A stretch of 64,000 bases of DNA from DATBDN01 sp963715995 (GCA_963715995.1 OY970283.1:124001-188000); one strand, 5' to 3'; positions 50,104 to 59,911 are shown, counted from the stretch's first letter. A program made the numbers and translations. Notes: generated by a model not told the origin, from the letters alone.

Positions 50104-53100
50104 ATGGCCACCCGCACGACGGTTCAGATCACCCTGCCCGCAATGGGCGAATCGGTGACCGAAGGAACCGTGCTGGAGTGGCGCAAACAGGTCGGCGATC
50201 ACGTCGAGGCCGACGAGCCGCTCGTCGAGGTCTCGACCGACAAGGTCGACGCCGAGGTGCCGGCGCCGGTGTCCGGAACGCTCACCGCGATCCACGCCCA
50301 GCCCGACGAGACGGTCGCCGTCGGCGCCGTGCTCGGCGAGATCTCCGCCGACGACGGCGCACCCGCAGGCGACAGCGCACCCGCCGACGGCGCACCCGCC
50401 CGCGATGCGGTTGCAGCCCAGGCCGCGATGGAGTCCGACGCCAAGGAGGAGGGCGAGCTGGTCGACGTGGCCATCCCCTCGATGGGCGAGTCGGTCAGCG
50501 AGGGCACGCTGCTGGAGTGGCTCGTCAAGGTCGGCGACACGGTCAGCGAGCAGCAGGGCCTGGCGGAGGTCTCGACCGACAAGGTCGACGCCGAGCTGCC
50601 GTCGCCCGTGGCCGGCATCGTCACCGAGCTGCTTGCCGCTCCCGACGAGACCGTGCGCGTCGGCCAGGTCGTCTGCCGCATCAGCCCGATGGCCGTCACG
50701 GCGGCGCCCCAGAACGGCGACGTCCACCAGACCGAGGCCGGGCCCGTGGCGGCTCCGGCCACCAACGGCGACCAGAACGCGACGCCGCTGGCGGCGCGCA
50801 TGGCCGCCGACCTGGGGATCGACCTGGCGAGCGTGAAGGGCAGCGGTCCGCGCGGTCGCGTGACCAAGGAGGACGTGCTCGCGCACGGCGACGGCAGCGG
50901 CAACGGCGCCGCCCCGGTGGGCGAGGACAAGCCGCTGCGCGGCCCGGCGGCCACGCTCGCGCGCTTCATGGAGCAGAGCCGGGCGATCCCCACGGCCACC
51001 AGCTTCCGCACGCTCGAGGTCGACACGCTCGACCAGCGCCGCGGGGCCCTGAAGGCGGGCGGCCACAAGATCAGCTTCACGCACATCATCGCCTGGGCGA
51101 TCGTGAAGGCCGCCCGGCGCATGCCGGTGATGGGCAACTCGTTCGAGGAGCGCGACGGCAAGCCGTTCCGCATCGTCCCCGGCGGCCTCGGGCTCGGGCT
51201 GGCGGTCGACATGGAGCGCAAGGACGGCTCGCGCTCGCTGGTGGTCCCGGTCATCCACGGGGCGGACGCGCTCAGCTTCGGCGAGTTCGTGAAGGCCTAC
51301 GACGCCGCGGTCTTCGGGGCACGCGACAACACGCTTCAGCCCGACGCCTACCAGGGCGCGAACATCACGCTCACGAACCCCGGCGGCATCGGCACCGTGG
51401 CGTCCGTGCCGCGGCTGATGCCGGGCCAGGGCACGATCATCGCCGCCGGCGCGCTGGGCTACCCCGCCGGCTTCAAGGCGCTGGCGAAGGACCTGGGCGT
51501 GGCGAAGGTGATGACGCTGACGTCCACCTACGACCACCGCGTCATCCAGGGTGCCGAATCCGGCGAGTTCCTGAAGACGATCGACGGGCTGCTCCAGGGC
51601 GACGACGGCTTCTACGACGAGATCTTCCGCGCGCTCGAGGTCAGCTTCGAGGGCAGCGAGCCCGAGTCCGCCGAGGACGACACCGGCGAGCGCCGGCGCC
51701 TGTCAGACATCCGGATCCAGGCACCCGGGCGCGCAGACGCTCCCGCCACCGCAGCCGACCCGGTGCCGAGCGCCGTCCAGCCGGCGGTCGCGGCGTTCCC
51801 GGACGAAGGGCTGCTCCAGGCAGTGCAGGCGGCCACCTCGGTGGTCAAGGCCTACCGCATGCACGGGCACCTGGCGGCGCGCCTCGACCCGCTCGGCACA
51901 GCGCCGCCCGGCGATCCGGCGCTCGACCCGGAGACCGTCAACCTCACCCCGCTGCTCATGGAGCAGATCCCGGCGCGGGTGCTGCGGATCGCGGTCGAGG
52001 GCGAGACGTTCGCGGACGCCCTCCCGCACCTCCAGGAGACCTACTGCGGGACGATCGCCTACGAGATCGAGCACATCTCCGACCACGAGCAGCGCGTATG
52101 GCTGCGCCAGGCGATCGAGTCGAACCTCTTCCGCCAGCCGCTCGACCCCGCGGAGAAGCTGAAGCTGCTGGAGCGCCTGTCGCAGGTCGAGGCGCTCGAG
52201 TCGTATCTGCACAAGGCGTTCCTCGGGAAGAAGCAGTTCTTGATCGAGGGCCTCGACGTGACGGTGCCGATGCTTGACGAGGCGCTCGACATCGGCGGCC
52301 GGCGCGGCGCGCGCGAGGTCGTCATCGGAATGGCCCATCGTGGCCGGCTGAACGTGCTGGCTCACACGGTCGGCCGCCCGTACGAGGCGATCCTTGCCGA
52401 GTTCGAGAGCGAGCAGCAGGCGGTCCGCGCGTCCAAGACCGCGCTGCCCGCGGGCGGCACGGGCGACGTGAAGTACCACCACGGCGCTTCGGGCACCTAC
52501 ACCACGCGTTCGGGCAAGCGCCTGACCGTGACGCTGTCGCCGAACCCGAGCCACCTGGAGTTCGTTGACCCGGTCGTGGAGGGCCGCGCCCGCGCCGATC
52601 AGACCAGCCGCAAGGGCCGCGGGATCGCCCACGACCCGGCCTCGGTCGTGCCGGTGCTGATTCACGGCGACGCCGCCTTCCCCGGTCAGGGCACGGTGGC
52701 CGAGACGCTCAACATGCAGTCGCTGCGTGGCTACGCCACCGGCGGCACCGTCCACCTGATCACGAACAACCAGATCGGCTTCACCACCGAGCCGAGCGAC
52801 GCCCGCTCCACCCGCTACGCATCGGACCTGGCGAAGGGCTTCGACGTCCCCATCGTCCACGTGAACGCCGACGACGTCGAGGCGTCGATCGCGGCCATCC
52901 GCCTGGCGATGGCGTTCCGCGACAAGTTCGCGCGCGACGTGGTCATCGACCTGATCGGCTACCGCCGCTTCGGCCACAACGAGACCGACGAGCCCGCGTA
53001 CACGCAGCCGGCGATGTACGAGAAGATCAAGAAGCACCCGCCGGTGCGCAAGCTCTATGCGCAGCAGCTTGCTGCCGAGGGCACACTCACCGAGAAGGAG

Positions 53101-54441
53101 GCCGAGGAGCTGGCGCAGCGCTGCTACCAGCGGCTGTCGGCCGCTCACGCCGAGCTCAAGGAGGTCCTCACGGCGGGCCCCGACACCGGCGAGCACCAGC
53201 TCGACCGCGCGCGCAGCGTCGAGCCCGACACGCGGGTGTCACGCGAGACGCTCGCGGGTCTGAACGAGCAGCTGCTCAAGGTGCCCGAGGGCTTCACGCT
53301 GCACCGCAAGCTGATCCCGCAGATCGAGAAGCGGCGCAAGGCGTTCGCCGACGGCGCGGGCATCGAGTGGGCGCACGCCGAGTCGCTCGCGTACGCGTCG
53401 CTGCTGATCCAGGGAACGCCGATCCGGTTGACGGGGCAGGACGTGGAGCGCGGCACCTTCAGCCAGCGCCACATGGTCTTCCACGACTCCCAGACCGGCG
53501 AGCGCCACACGCCGATCAAGCACATCCCGGCGGCGCAGTCGCCGTTCGAGCTGCACAACTCGCCGCTCTCCGAGCAGGCCGCTCTCGGCTTCGAGTACGG
53601 CTACTCGGTGCAGGCGCCGGACGCGCTCGTGCTGTGGGAGGCCCAGTTCGGCGACTTCGTCAACGGCGCGCAGGTGATCATCGACCAGTTCATCGCGTCC
53701 GGCCTGGCCAAGTGGGGCCAGACCTCGCGCCTGACGCTGCTCCTGCCACACGGCTACGAGGGCTCGGGCCCCGAGCACTCGAGCGGCCGCCTGGAGCGCT
53801 TCCTCCAGCTCTGCGCCGAGGGCAACATGCGCGTGGCGAACATGACCACGCCGGCGCAGTACTTCCACATGCTGCGCCGCCAGGCGCTCGTCGCCAAGCA
53901 GCGGCCGATGGTCGTGATGACGCCCAAGAGCCTGCTGCGGCACCCGGCCGCCACGTCCACGCCGGAGGAACTCGCGACCGGCCACTTCCACCTGGTGCTG
54001 GACGACCCGACGCTGCCCGGCGAGCGCGAGGAGGTCACGCGGCTGGTGCTGTGCAGCGGCAAGATCTACTACGACCTCGTCGGCCACGAGGAGCGGCCCG
54101 CGGCCCGCGACGTCGCGGTGGCGCGCGTCGAGCTGCTCTACCCGTTCCCGAAGGAGGAGCTCCAGGAGCTGTTCGCCAGCTACCCGAACCTCAAGGAGAT
54201 CCTCTGGGTCCAGGAGGAGCCGAAGAACATGGGCGCCCGCTCCTACATGAAGTACCGCCTCGACGAGATCGTCCCGAATGGCGTCGACTACGACTACGTA
54301 GGCCGCGAACTGCGGGCCTCCCCCGGCGAGGGCTACGCGGTCGCCCACCGCCGCGAGCAGGACCGGATCGTGCGCGTGGCGCTCGGCGACACGCGGCTAT
54401 ACCGCGACGCGAGCTTCCTCGGCCCACTCGGTACGGCTTAG
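50104..54441 (+). CDS. kgd: Single-chain 2-oxoglutarate dehydrogenase E2-E1 fusion with two lipoyl domains
   Basis: 1445 aa. Order: lipoyl domain 1 (about 6-82, Lys47 in VSTDKVDAE), Ala/Pro linker, lipoyl domain 2 (about 118-195, Lys160 in VSTDKVDAE), peripheral-subunit-binding domain (about 226-260: TPLAARMAADLGIDLASVKG), E2 acyltransferase (about 280-510, DHRVIQGAESGEF), then thiamine-dependent E1 (about 590-1440: MAHRGRLNVL, VKYHHGASGTY, HGDAAFPGQGTVAETLNMQS, NNQIGFTT). Known actinobacterial OdhA/Kgd have the E2-E1 fusion but lack lipoyl and binding domains and borrow them from the pyruvate complex; here both are in the chain. It converts 2-oxoglutarate to succinyl-CoA with an E3 elsewhere. 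Confidence 0.93.
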   Translation: MATRTTVQITLPAMGESVTEGTVLEWRKQVGDHVEADEPLVEVSTDKVDAEVPAPVSGTLTAIHAQPDETVAVGAVLGEISADDGAPAGDSAPADGAPARDAVAAQAAMESDAKEEGELVDVAIPSMGESVSEGTLLEWLVKVGDTVSEQQGLAEVSTDKVDAELPSPVAGIVTELLAAPDETVRVGQVVCRISPMAVTAAPQNGDVHQTEAGPVAAPATNGDQNATPLAARMAADLGIDLASVKGSGPRGRVTKEDVLAHGDGSGNGAAPVGEDKPLRGPAATLARFMEQSRAIPTATSFRTLEVDTLDQRRGALKAGGHKISFTHIIAWAIVKAARRMPVMGNSFEERDGKPFRIVPGGLGLGLAVDMERKDGSRSLVVPVIHGADALSFGEFVKAYDAAVFGARDNTLQPDAYQGANITLTNPGGIGTVASVPRLMPGQGTIIAAGALGYPAGFKALAKDLGVAKVMTLTSTYDHRVIQGAESGEFLKTIDGLLQGDDGFYDEIFRALEVSFEGSEPESAEDDTGERRRLSDIRIQAPGRADAPATAADPVPSAVQPAVAAFPDEGLLQAVQAATSVVKAYRMHGHLAARLDPLGTAPPGDPALDPETVNLTPLLMEQIPARVLRIAVEGETFADALPHLQETYCGTIAYEIEHISDHEQRVWLRQAIESNLFRQPLDPAEKLKLLERLSQVEALESYLHKAFLGKKQFLIEGLDVTVPMLDEALDIGGRRGAREVVIGMAHRGRLNVLAHTVGRPYEAILAEFESEQQAVRASKTALPAGGTGDVKYHHGASGTYTTRSGKRLTVTLSPNPSHLEFVDPVVEGRARADQTSRKGRGIAHDPASVVPVLIHGDAAFPGQGTVAETLNMQSLRGYATGGTVHLITNNQIGFTTEPSDARSTRYASDLAKGFDVPIVHVNADDVEASIAAIRLAMAFRDKFARDVVIDLIGYRRFGHNETDEPAYTQPAMYEKIKKHPPVRKLYAQQLAAEGTLTEKEAEELAQRCYQRLSAAHAELKEVLTAGPDTGEHQLDRARSVEPDTRVSRETLAGLNEQLLKVPEGFTLHRKLIPQIEKRRKAFADGAGIEWAHAESLAYASLLIQGTPIRLTGQDVERGTFSQRHMVFHDSQTGERHTPIKHIPAAQSPFELHNSPLSEQAALGFEYGYSVQAPDALVLWEAQFGDFVNGAQVIIDQFIASGLAKWGQTSRLTLLLPHGYEGSGPEHSSGRLERFLQLCAEGNMRVANMTTPAQYFHMLRRQALVAKQRPMVVMTPKSLLRHPAATSTPEELATGHFHLVLDDPTLPGEREEVTRLVLCSGKIYYDLVGHEERPAARDVAVARVELLYPFPKEELQELFASYPNLKEILWVQEEPKNMGARSYMKYRLDEIVPNGVDYDYVGRELRASPGEGYAVAHRREQDRIVRVALGDTRLYRDASFLGPLGTA

Positions 54442-55238
54442 CGCTTGTCCATCTGAGCCGCGGCGGTCCGCTCTGCGAGCTCCTCGACCGGCACGACCCG
54501 CCGCACGCGCGCACCTGCACGCGGTGTGAGCGCCGCGAGCGCGGCGCCGAACTTCTGTGAGGGGTCGGCCACGTCGATCTCCGGCCTGTTCGTGATGATC
54601 GCCTTCACCACCGCGGCGCCGACGTCTTCGGGCGAGCGTGTCGGCACCCAGCGCGGCAGCTGGATGCCGGCGTCGTCCCACATGCCCGCGCCCTGGATCG
54701 GGCCGGGGAACACGGTGCCCACACCGACGCCGGAGCCACGCAGGTCGTCCCGGAGCGCGCCGGCAAAGCCGCGCAGGCCGTACTTGGTGGCGCAGTAGAC
54801 CGAGGCGCGCGCAGTCGGGATCTTCCCCGACATCGAGCTCACGAAGACCAGGTGGCCACGGCCGCGCTCGGTCATGCCGGGCAGCAGCGCGTGGGTGAGC
54901 ATGATTCCGGCGCGCAGGTTGACGTCGAGCACGCGATCGATCTGGTCCTGGCTGAACGACTCGAGGCGGCCGCTGCCGGGCAGCCCGGCGTTGTGCACGA
55001 GTACGTCGATGGCACCGGCGCGGCCCGGGAGCGCATCCACATCGGCGCGCTCGGCCAGGTCGGCAGCCAGCGCCTCGGCACGGTCGCCACCGAGCTCGGC
55101 GGCGAGGGCCTCGAGCGCGGCCTGCTTGCGCCCCGTCAGGACGACGTGGGCACCCTTGGCGTAGAGCGCCCTCGCGATGGCGCGGCCAAGGCCGCCCGTA
55201 GCACCCGTCAGCAGGACGCGAGAACCAGAGATCTCCAT
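54438..55238 (-). CDS. Short-chain dehydrogenase/reductase (SDR)
   Basis: 266 aa, ATG 55238. TGATGGLGRAIA cofactor loop, TGRK for NADP(H), HNAGLPGSG (NAG variant), catalytic Ser in VFVSSMSGK and YCATK. A Pro/Trp-rich loop and Arg/Glu tail follow. Ends four bases inside the convergent 2-oxoglutarate dehydrogenase gene. Its 5' side faces repeat element B. Substrate unknown. Confidence 0.9.
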   Translation of the reverse strand: MEISGSRVLLTGATGGLGRAIARALYAKGAHVVLTGRKQAALEALAAELGGDRAEALAADLAERADVDALPGRAGAIDVLVHNAGLPGSGRLESFSQDQIDRVLDVNLRAGIMLTHALLPGMTERGRGHLVFVSSMSGKIPTARASVYCATKYGLRGFAGALRDDLRGSGVGVGTVFPGPIQGAGMWDDAGIQLPRWVPTRSPEDVGAAVVKAIITNRPEIDVADPSQKFGAALAALTPRAGARVRRVVPVEELAERTAAAQMDKR

Positions 55239-55307
55239 GGCCGGCAGGCTACGAGAGCGGCGCGGAACGGCTCAGGCCGGCGCGAGGTTTGTCCGAGGGC
55301 TCAGGCG

Positions 55308-55770
55308 GCGCGGTTCGCGAGCACCGACCCTCCGTTGGCAGCTAAGAGGGATCGGTGCTCGCTCGTGGTGCCGCTGTTGGTTGCTCTCGCTCGTCGCTCG
55401 CGGCGCCGCCCATGGTCGCGAGATTGACGTTAAGCCGCGTATATCGGCTTAACGTAAAACTCTCGGGCTTCGAGTGGCAGGTTGAGCGCGCGGTTCGCGG
55501 GTGAAGGTGCCACTCGGGGGCCTCGACTGTGACCTCGACCACGCTATAGGTGGTCAACGTCACAGTCGCGGTCATTGAGGGCGTTCGCGGAGGCGAAACG
55601 GACGGCGGGAGAGCGCAAGCGCCACTCCAGCCACCCCTTGGCCGAGGCAGTTTCCAAACCGCGGCGAGAGGCGGGCGGCAGAGCAGCGAGGGACGGCCGG
55701 CGGCAGAGCGGGGCCGGCGGCAGAGCGGCAGAGCGGGGACGGCTGGCGGCAGAACGGGCGATGGCGAGCG
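55308..55770. repeat. Hairpin-rich dispersed repeat element, copy B
   Basis: The 654-bp stretch 55239-55892 has no convincing gene. Reading left to right: stem-loop 3 (55319-55360, arms GAGCACCGA-CCCTC with GAGGG-A-TCGGTGCTC), stem-loop 2 (55427-55455, perfect 11-bp arms ACGTTAAGCCG/CGGCTTAACGT), stem-loop 1 (55527-55565, outer arms CTGTGAC/GTCACAG, inner GACCAC/GTGGTC), conserved block GCGCAAGCGCCACTCCAGCC then ACCCCTTGGCCG (about 55615-55646), and a degenerate GGCGGCAGAGC tandem repeat (about 55660-55770). This is copy A in reverse orientation. The loop of stem-loop 3 keeps GTTGGCAGCTAA in the two copies with one change and an indel. Confidence 0.85.
55527..55565. other. Nested stem-loop 1 of element B
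   Basis: Outer arms CTGTGAC/GTCACAG (7 bp, perfect), three-base internal loops on both sides, inner arms GACCAC/GTGGTC, loop GCTATAG. Bases 55528-55558 equal the reverse complement of 8257-8287. Confidence 0.8.
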
Positions 55771-55892
55771 GCAGGGCGCGTCGCGCGCAGAGCAGTGGCG
55801 GGGCGGTGGCGGGGGCGCCGACAGGGGCCCCGCGGCAGACCGCCGCCAACACCCGGCCACGCCAAACCGGTCGCTAGGCTTGCCACGCGCCA

Positions 55893-55966
<74 letters not shown>

Positions 55967-56048
55967 CTTCTTGCCGTGCCCGCTCAGCGGTCGGCCGTGC
56001 CAGCTCTCCGCTCGGGCCGTGCCTGCTCAGCGCCCGCGCCGTGCCCGC

Positions 56049-56450
56049 TCAGCGGTCCAGCTCGAACCAGACCTCGTGCCGCGGTTCGCGCGCCACTCCC
56101 CAGCGCGACGACAACTCGTCGACCAGGTGCAGCCCCCAGCCGCCTGGCTGCCCGGCGACGGGTCGGGGGCGCGATGGGTCGAAGCCGTCGCCTTCGTCGA
56201 CGACCTCCACGCGCACGCGCGCTGCGAGCACCTCGAAGCGCACCGCGATCGTCTTCGCGCGCGCATGACGCACGGCGTTCGAGACGAGTTCGGACGTGAG
56301 CAGCGCGACCACCTGCATGAGCTCCCGTGGCAGCTCGGGGTGGGCCCGGCGCAGAGCGGTGCGGGCCTCAGCTGGCGCATTGGGGCCCCCGGCAATTCGT
56401 AAGGAAAGCTCTGCGACCACGGATCGGTTCCAGGCATGGGTGTGACCCAC
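56049..56450 (-). CDS. RsbW/SpoIIAB-like anti-sigma factor ATPase
   Basis: 133 aa from GTG 56450, preferred for a GAGGAC ten bases upstream; GTG 56420 is the alternative. HATPase_c_2 fold: N-box LTSELVSNAVRHA (Asn binds Mg-ATP), DEGDGFD (G1 box), and GGWGLHLVDELSSRWG (G2). The family (RsbW, SpoIIAB, BldN-regulators) binds sigma factors or anti-sigma antagonists and phosphorylates them. Its partner is not adjacent. It diverges from the S9 peptidase gene. Confidence 0.85.
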   Translation of the reverse strand: MGHTHAWNRSVVAELSLRIAGGPNAPAEARTALRRAHPELPRELMQVVALLTSELVSNAVRHARAKTIAVRFEVLAARVRVEVVDEGDGFDPSRPRPVAGQPGGWGLHLVDELSSRWGVAREPRHEVWFELDR

Positions 56451-56526
56451 GCCTGTCCTCGGTTTGATCCCCGTTTTGGAGGTTGCGGAACCCTGCCTCA
56501 GCACATTTGGGCACACTCGTGCAGCG

Positions 56527-58398
56527 ATGACCCCCGAAGTCGCCCCATACGGGAGCTGGGCATCCCCGATAACGGCGGAGACGATCGCGGGCGGGTCGAT
56601 CGGGCTGGCAGAACCGTCACTCGACGGCGGATTCGTGTGGTGGATCGAGGGACGCCCACTCGAGGCAGGGCGACAGGTGCTCGCGCGAGCGTCGATCGAC
56701 GGCGGCGGCGAGCCCCAGGATGCGTTCGGGCCCGAGTTCAGCGCCCGCACGCGGGTGCACGAGTACGGCGGCGGCGCCTATGCGGTGGCGGGCGGACAGG
56801 CCGTCTTCTCGAACGACGCCGATGGGCGCGCCTACCGGATCGACCCTGATGGCTCACCGCTGGCGATCACGCCCGAGCCGAAGCGACCGCGTTCGCTGCG
56901 CTACGCCGACTTCTCGATCACGAGGGACGGGCACGTTCTGTGCGTGCGCGAGTCACACGAGTCAGGCGCCGACGAGGCTGTCAACGAGATTGTCACGTTT
57001 CCGCTCGCTGGCGGCGCGGTCGAGGTGATCGCCTCAGGGCACGACTTCTACGCGGCCCCACGGGTTGGCCCTGACGGCACGCGGCTGGCGTGGTTGACGT
57101 GGGACCACCCACGCATGCCGTGGGACGGCACCGAGCTCTGGACCGCGACGCGCGACGGCAGTGACGAGCAGCGCGTGGCAGGTGGCCCGGAGGAGTCGAT
57201 CGTCAACCCGGAATGGAGCCCGGACGGCGAGCTGCACTGGATCTCCGACCGCAGCGGCTGGTGGAACCTCTACCGCGACGGCGTCGCCCTGCACCCGGCG
57301 GAGGCGGAGTTCGCCATGCCGCTGTGGGTCTTCGGCCAGGCCTCCTACGCCTTCCTGGCGGATGGCCGGATCGCATGCGCGTGGTCGGCGGGCGCGGTCC
57401 CCCACCTCGGCCTGCTCGACCCTGCTTCCGGCGAGCTCGAGGAGCTGCACCCCGAGCTGCTGCCGGCGCTCAGGTCGATGCGCGTCGTGACCGACGGGCG
57501 ACGGCTCGCCTACGTGGGCGCGTCGCCCACCCGTACAGCTGCTGTCGTGGTGCTCGATACGCAGACCGGCGATCTGACGGTCTGGGCGCGCTCCGGCGAC
57601 GAGCCGGACCCCGGCTACGTGAGCGAGGCGCAGCCGATCGAGTTCGCAAGCCACTGCCGCACGGCGCACGCGCTCTACTACCCGCCGCGCAACCGCGACT
57701 TCGAGGCGCCCGCCGGGGAGCTGCCGCCGCTGCTTGTTCTGAGCCACGGCGGTCCGACGGCACAGGTCGAGCCCGCGCTCGATCTGCGCACCCAGTTCTG
57801 GACCAGCCGCGGCTTCGCGGTCGTGGACGTGAACTACGGCGGCAGCACCGGCTACGGCCGCGCCTACCGCGAGCTGCTGCGCGGGCAGTGGGGCGTGGTC
57901 GACCTCGAGGACTGCACCGAGGCCGCACTCCATCTGGTCTCCGAGGGCATCGTCGACGGCGACCGGCTCGCGATCCGTGGCGGCAGCGCCGGCGGCTACA
58001 CGACCCTTTGTGCGCTCGTGTTCGGCGACGCGTTCGACGCCGGCGCGAGCTACTTCGGGGTGGCCGACATCGAGGCACTGCTCGAGGACACGCACAAGTT
58101 CGAGTCGCGCTACGAGCTCGAGCTCGTGCCGGCCGACAAGCTGCGCGAGCGCTCGCCGATTCACTTCGTCGATCGGATCTCCGCGCCGGTGATCGTGTTT
58201 CAGGGACTCGACGATCCCGTCGTGCCGCCCGCCCAAGCCGAGGCGATCGTGGCCGCCCTGCGCGAGCGCGGGGTCGAGCACGAGTACCACGCCTACGAGG
58301 GCGAGTCACATGGCTTTCGCAAGGCGGAGACGATCGCCCACGCGCTGCACGCCGAGCTTGCTTTCTACGGGCGCGTGCTCGGCTTCACGCCCGCCTGA
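56527..58398 (+). CDS. S9-family peptidase (prolyl oligopeptidase/DPP-IV-like)
   Basis: 623 aa from ATG 56527. N-terminal beta-propeller (about 30-370; WSPDGELHWISD-type blades), then alpha/beta-hydrolase (about 390-623). Catalytic triad: Ser in RGGSAGGY, Asp in GLDDPVVPP and His in GESHGF. It cleaves oligopeptides, often after Pro or acylated residues, and has no signal peptide. The 3' end overlaps the glycosyltransferase gene on the other strand by 34 bp. Confidence 0.93.
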   Translation: MTPEVAPYGSWASPITAETIAGGSIGLAEPSLDGGFVWWIEGRPLEAGRQVLARASIDGGGEPQDAFGPEFSARTRVHEYGGGAYAVAGGQAVFSNDADGRAYRIDPDGSPLAITPEPKRPRSLRYADFSITRDGHVLCVRESHESGADEAVNEIVTFPLAGGAVEVIASGHDFYAAPRVGPDGTRLAWLTWDHPRMPWDGTELWTATRDGSDEQRVAGGPEESIVNPEWSPDGELHWISDRSGWWNLYRDGVALHPAEAEFAMPLWVFGQASYAFLADGRIACAWSAGAVPHLGLLDPASGELEELHPELLPALRSMRVVTDGRRLAYVGASPTRTAAVVVLDTQTGDLTVWARSGDEPDPGYVSEAQPIEFASHCRTAHALYYPPRNRDFEAPAGELPPLLVLSHGGPTAQVEPALDLRTQFWTSRGFAVVDVNYGGSTGYGRAYRELLRGQWGVVDLEDCTEAALHLVSEGIVDGDRLAIRGGSAGGYTTLCALVFGDAFDAGASYFGVADIEALLEDTHKFESRYELELVPADKLRERSPIHFVDRISAPVIVFQGLDDPVVPPAQAEAIVAALRERGVEHEYHAYEGESHGFRKAETIAHALHAELAFYGRVLGFTPA

Positions 58399-59279
58399 CG
58401 CCCGAGCCGGCGCTGCGCACGCCGGTTGCGAACGAGCAGCACGAGCCCGCGCGCGGCGCGCGGGTCCGCGAGCGTGCGCAAGAGCGTGGAGGTGGCGCGC
58501 ACGCGCGAGCCGCCGCCTGCGATCGCCAGGCGCGCCTCGTCCCACGCGATTGCGCCCTCGCGGCCGCGAACGACGGCCTGCGTGCACCACGGACGGCCGC
58601 GGTAGGAGTCAAGGATCTGGCGCACCGATGCCCAGCCCGCCGGGCGGTCAGCGGAGGCCTGCTCGGCGTGTACGCGGTAGCGGTTGGTGACCACGGGCAG
58701 CGCCACCCCGGTGCCGCGTTCGAGCAGCCGCAGCCACAGGTCGAGGTCCTGCGCGCGGCGCTGGTCGGTGCGAAAGCCTCCGACCGCGAGCGCGTCGGCG
58801 CGCCTGAACATGACGCCGCTCGTGCGTACCGGGTTCTCGGGCACCACCGCCCTCGCCGGCGAGTCGAGCACCCGCGGGCGCCGCAGCGCCCAGCCGAGGG
58901 CGCGCGGCGGGCCGCCGTCGCCGAACGTGAGCGATGCCGCGCTGACGAGCAGGTGGTCGCCGCGCGCCGCCCACAGCGTCGCCAGGTGCTCGGGCATCCA
59001 TTCGTCGTCGCAGTCGAGCAGCGCGATCCACTCGCCGCGCGCCGCCTCGATGCCGTCGTTGCGGGCCTTCCCCACACCCTCGTTGACCGGGTTTTCGATG
59101 ACCGTCGCGCCCGCCTGCCGGGCGACCGCGGCCGTGCCGTCGCAGGAGGCGTCGTCGACCACGATCACCTCGAGCGGCGGCGCCGTCTGGCCGAGCGCGC
59201 TGCGCACGGCAGCCTCCACGTGCGCCGCGCAGTTCCACGCCGGGATGACGACGCTGACGGGCAGCCCGTTCGGGTTCAC
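58365..59279 (-). CDS. GT2-family glycosyltransferase
   Basis: 304 aa from GTG 59279. GT-A fold: PVSVVIPAWNCAAHVEAAV, IVVDDASCDGTAAV, GVGKARNDGIEAARGEWIALLDCDDEW (DxD as DCDD) and FRTDQRRAQDLDLWLRLL (the ED/QDxDxW base). Sugar and acceptor are unknown. GTG overlaps the preceding small gene (GTGA). Confidence 0.88.
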   Translation of the reverse strand: MNPNGLPVSVVIPAWNCAAHVEAAVRSALGQTAPPLEVIVVDDASCDGTAAVARQAGATVIENPVNEGVGKARNDGIEAARGEWIALLDCDDEWMPEHLATLWAARGDHLLVSAASLTFGDGGPPRALGWALRRPRVLDSPARAVVPENPVRTSGVMFRRADALAVGGFRTDQRRAQDLDLWLRLLERGTGVALPVVTNRYRVHAEQASADRPAGWASVRQILDSYRGRPWCTQAVVRGREGAIAWDEARLAIAGGGSRVRATSTLLRTLADPRAARGLVLLVRNRRAQRRLGRQAGVKPSTRP

Positions 59280-59461
59280 CGGTCGTCGTCGAGACGGCGG
59301 GCGACCAGCACCACTGCGGCGACGATGACCGCCAGCGCTGCGACCTGAGCGACCGCCGCCACGGCATTGCTCTGGTGCCGCGTGAGCCTGTGGATGGTGG
59401 CGAAGGCGATCGTGCAGCCGAAGAACAGCGCGACGGCCCACGGCAACGATGCCCTGCTCAT
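59276..59461 (-). CDS. Small two-helix membrane protein
   Basis: 61 aa, ATG 59461. Two hydrophobic helices (about 6-22 LPWAVALFFGCTIAFAT and 33-54 AVAAVAQVAALAVIVAAVVLVA) joined by a short HRLTRHQSN loop, then RRLDDD. Directly abuts DUF421 (no gap), and overlaps the GT2 start. Unknown function. Confidence 0.65.
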   Translation of the reverse strand: MSRASLPWAVALFFGCTIAFATIHRLTRHQSNAVAAVAQVAALAVIVAAVVLVARRLDDDR

Positions 59462-59908
59462 CTACGCAGCTCGCTTGGGGATGATCGAGATCTTCCCCGA
59501 AGTCTCGAGCACGGCCCACGCGACATCATTCAGGGAAGCGAGCTGCGACTGGCGCGCCTCCTCGGCTAGCTCCTCGGGCGCGATCCGCGCGCGCTTGAGG
59601 TTCCTCTTGATCGTGCGACCGTTCTTGATCAGGACCACCGGCTCGCCTTCGAGGATCGTCCGCAGTCGCCGCGAGCGGAACGACATGTAGCCGAGCGCCG
59701 TCTGGATCGCGGCGATCGAGAAGATGGTGACGAGTGAGCCCGTGACCGAGTAGTCGTCCTGCGTTAGCCCCTGCTGGATCGCATCGCCGAGCACGATCAG
59801 CAGCACGAAGTCGATCGGCTCCATCTGCGCCAGCTCGCGGCGCCCGATCGCGCGCAGCAGCACGTACACCCCACCGAACAGCACCAGTGCTCTGAGAACG
59901 AGATCCAT
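59462..59908 (-). CDS. DUF421 (YetF-like) membrane protein
   Basis: 148 aa. N-terminal three helices (LVLRALVLFGGVYVLLRAIG, MEPIDFVLLIVLGDAIQQG, LVTIFSIAAIQTALGYMSF) then the conserved DUF421 segment LRTILEGEPVVLIKNGRTIKRNLKRARI (lower half of the family domain). It ends after a second half-domain, LNDVAWAVLETSGKISII. The family is membrane-bound and of unknown role. Downstream of the 177-aa gene by 3 bp. Confidence 0.85.
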   Translation of the reverse strand: MDLVLRALVLFGGVYVLLRAIGRRELAQMEPIDFVLLIVLGDAIQQGLTQDDYSVTGSLVTIFSIAAIQTALGYMSFRSRRLRTILEGEPVVLIKNGRTIKRNLKRARIAPEELAEEARQSQLASLNDVAWAVLETSGKISIIPKRAA

Positions 59909-59911
59909 CGG

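Noticed and set aside
55239..55892. Possible genes of 100-170 aa on either strand in the repeat region
   Set aside because: All are low-complexity Arg/Ala/Gln or Pro/Arg frames inside the tandem repeat, with overlapping frames equally open; no ribosome-binding site or domain.
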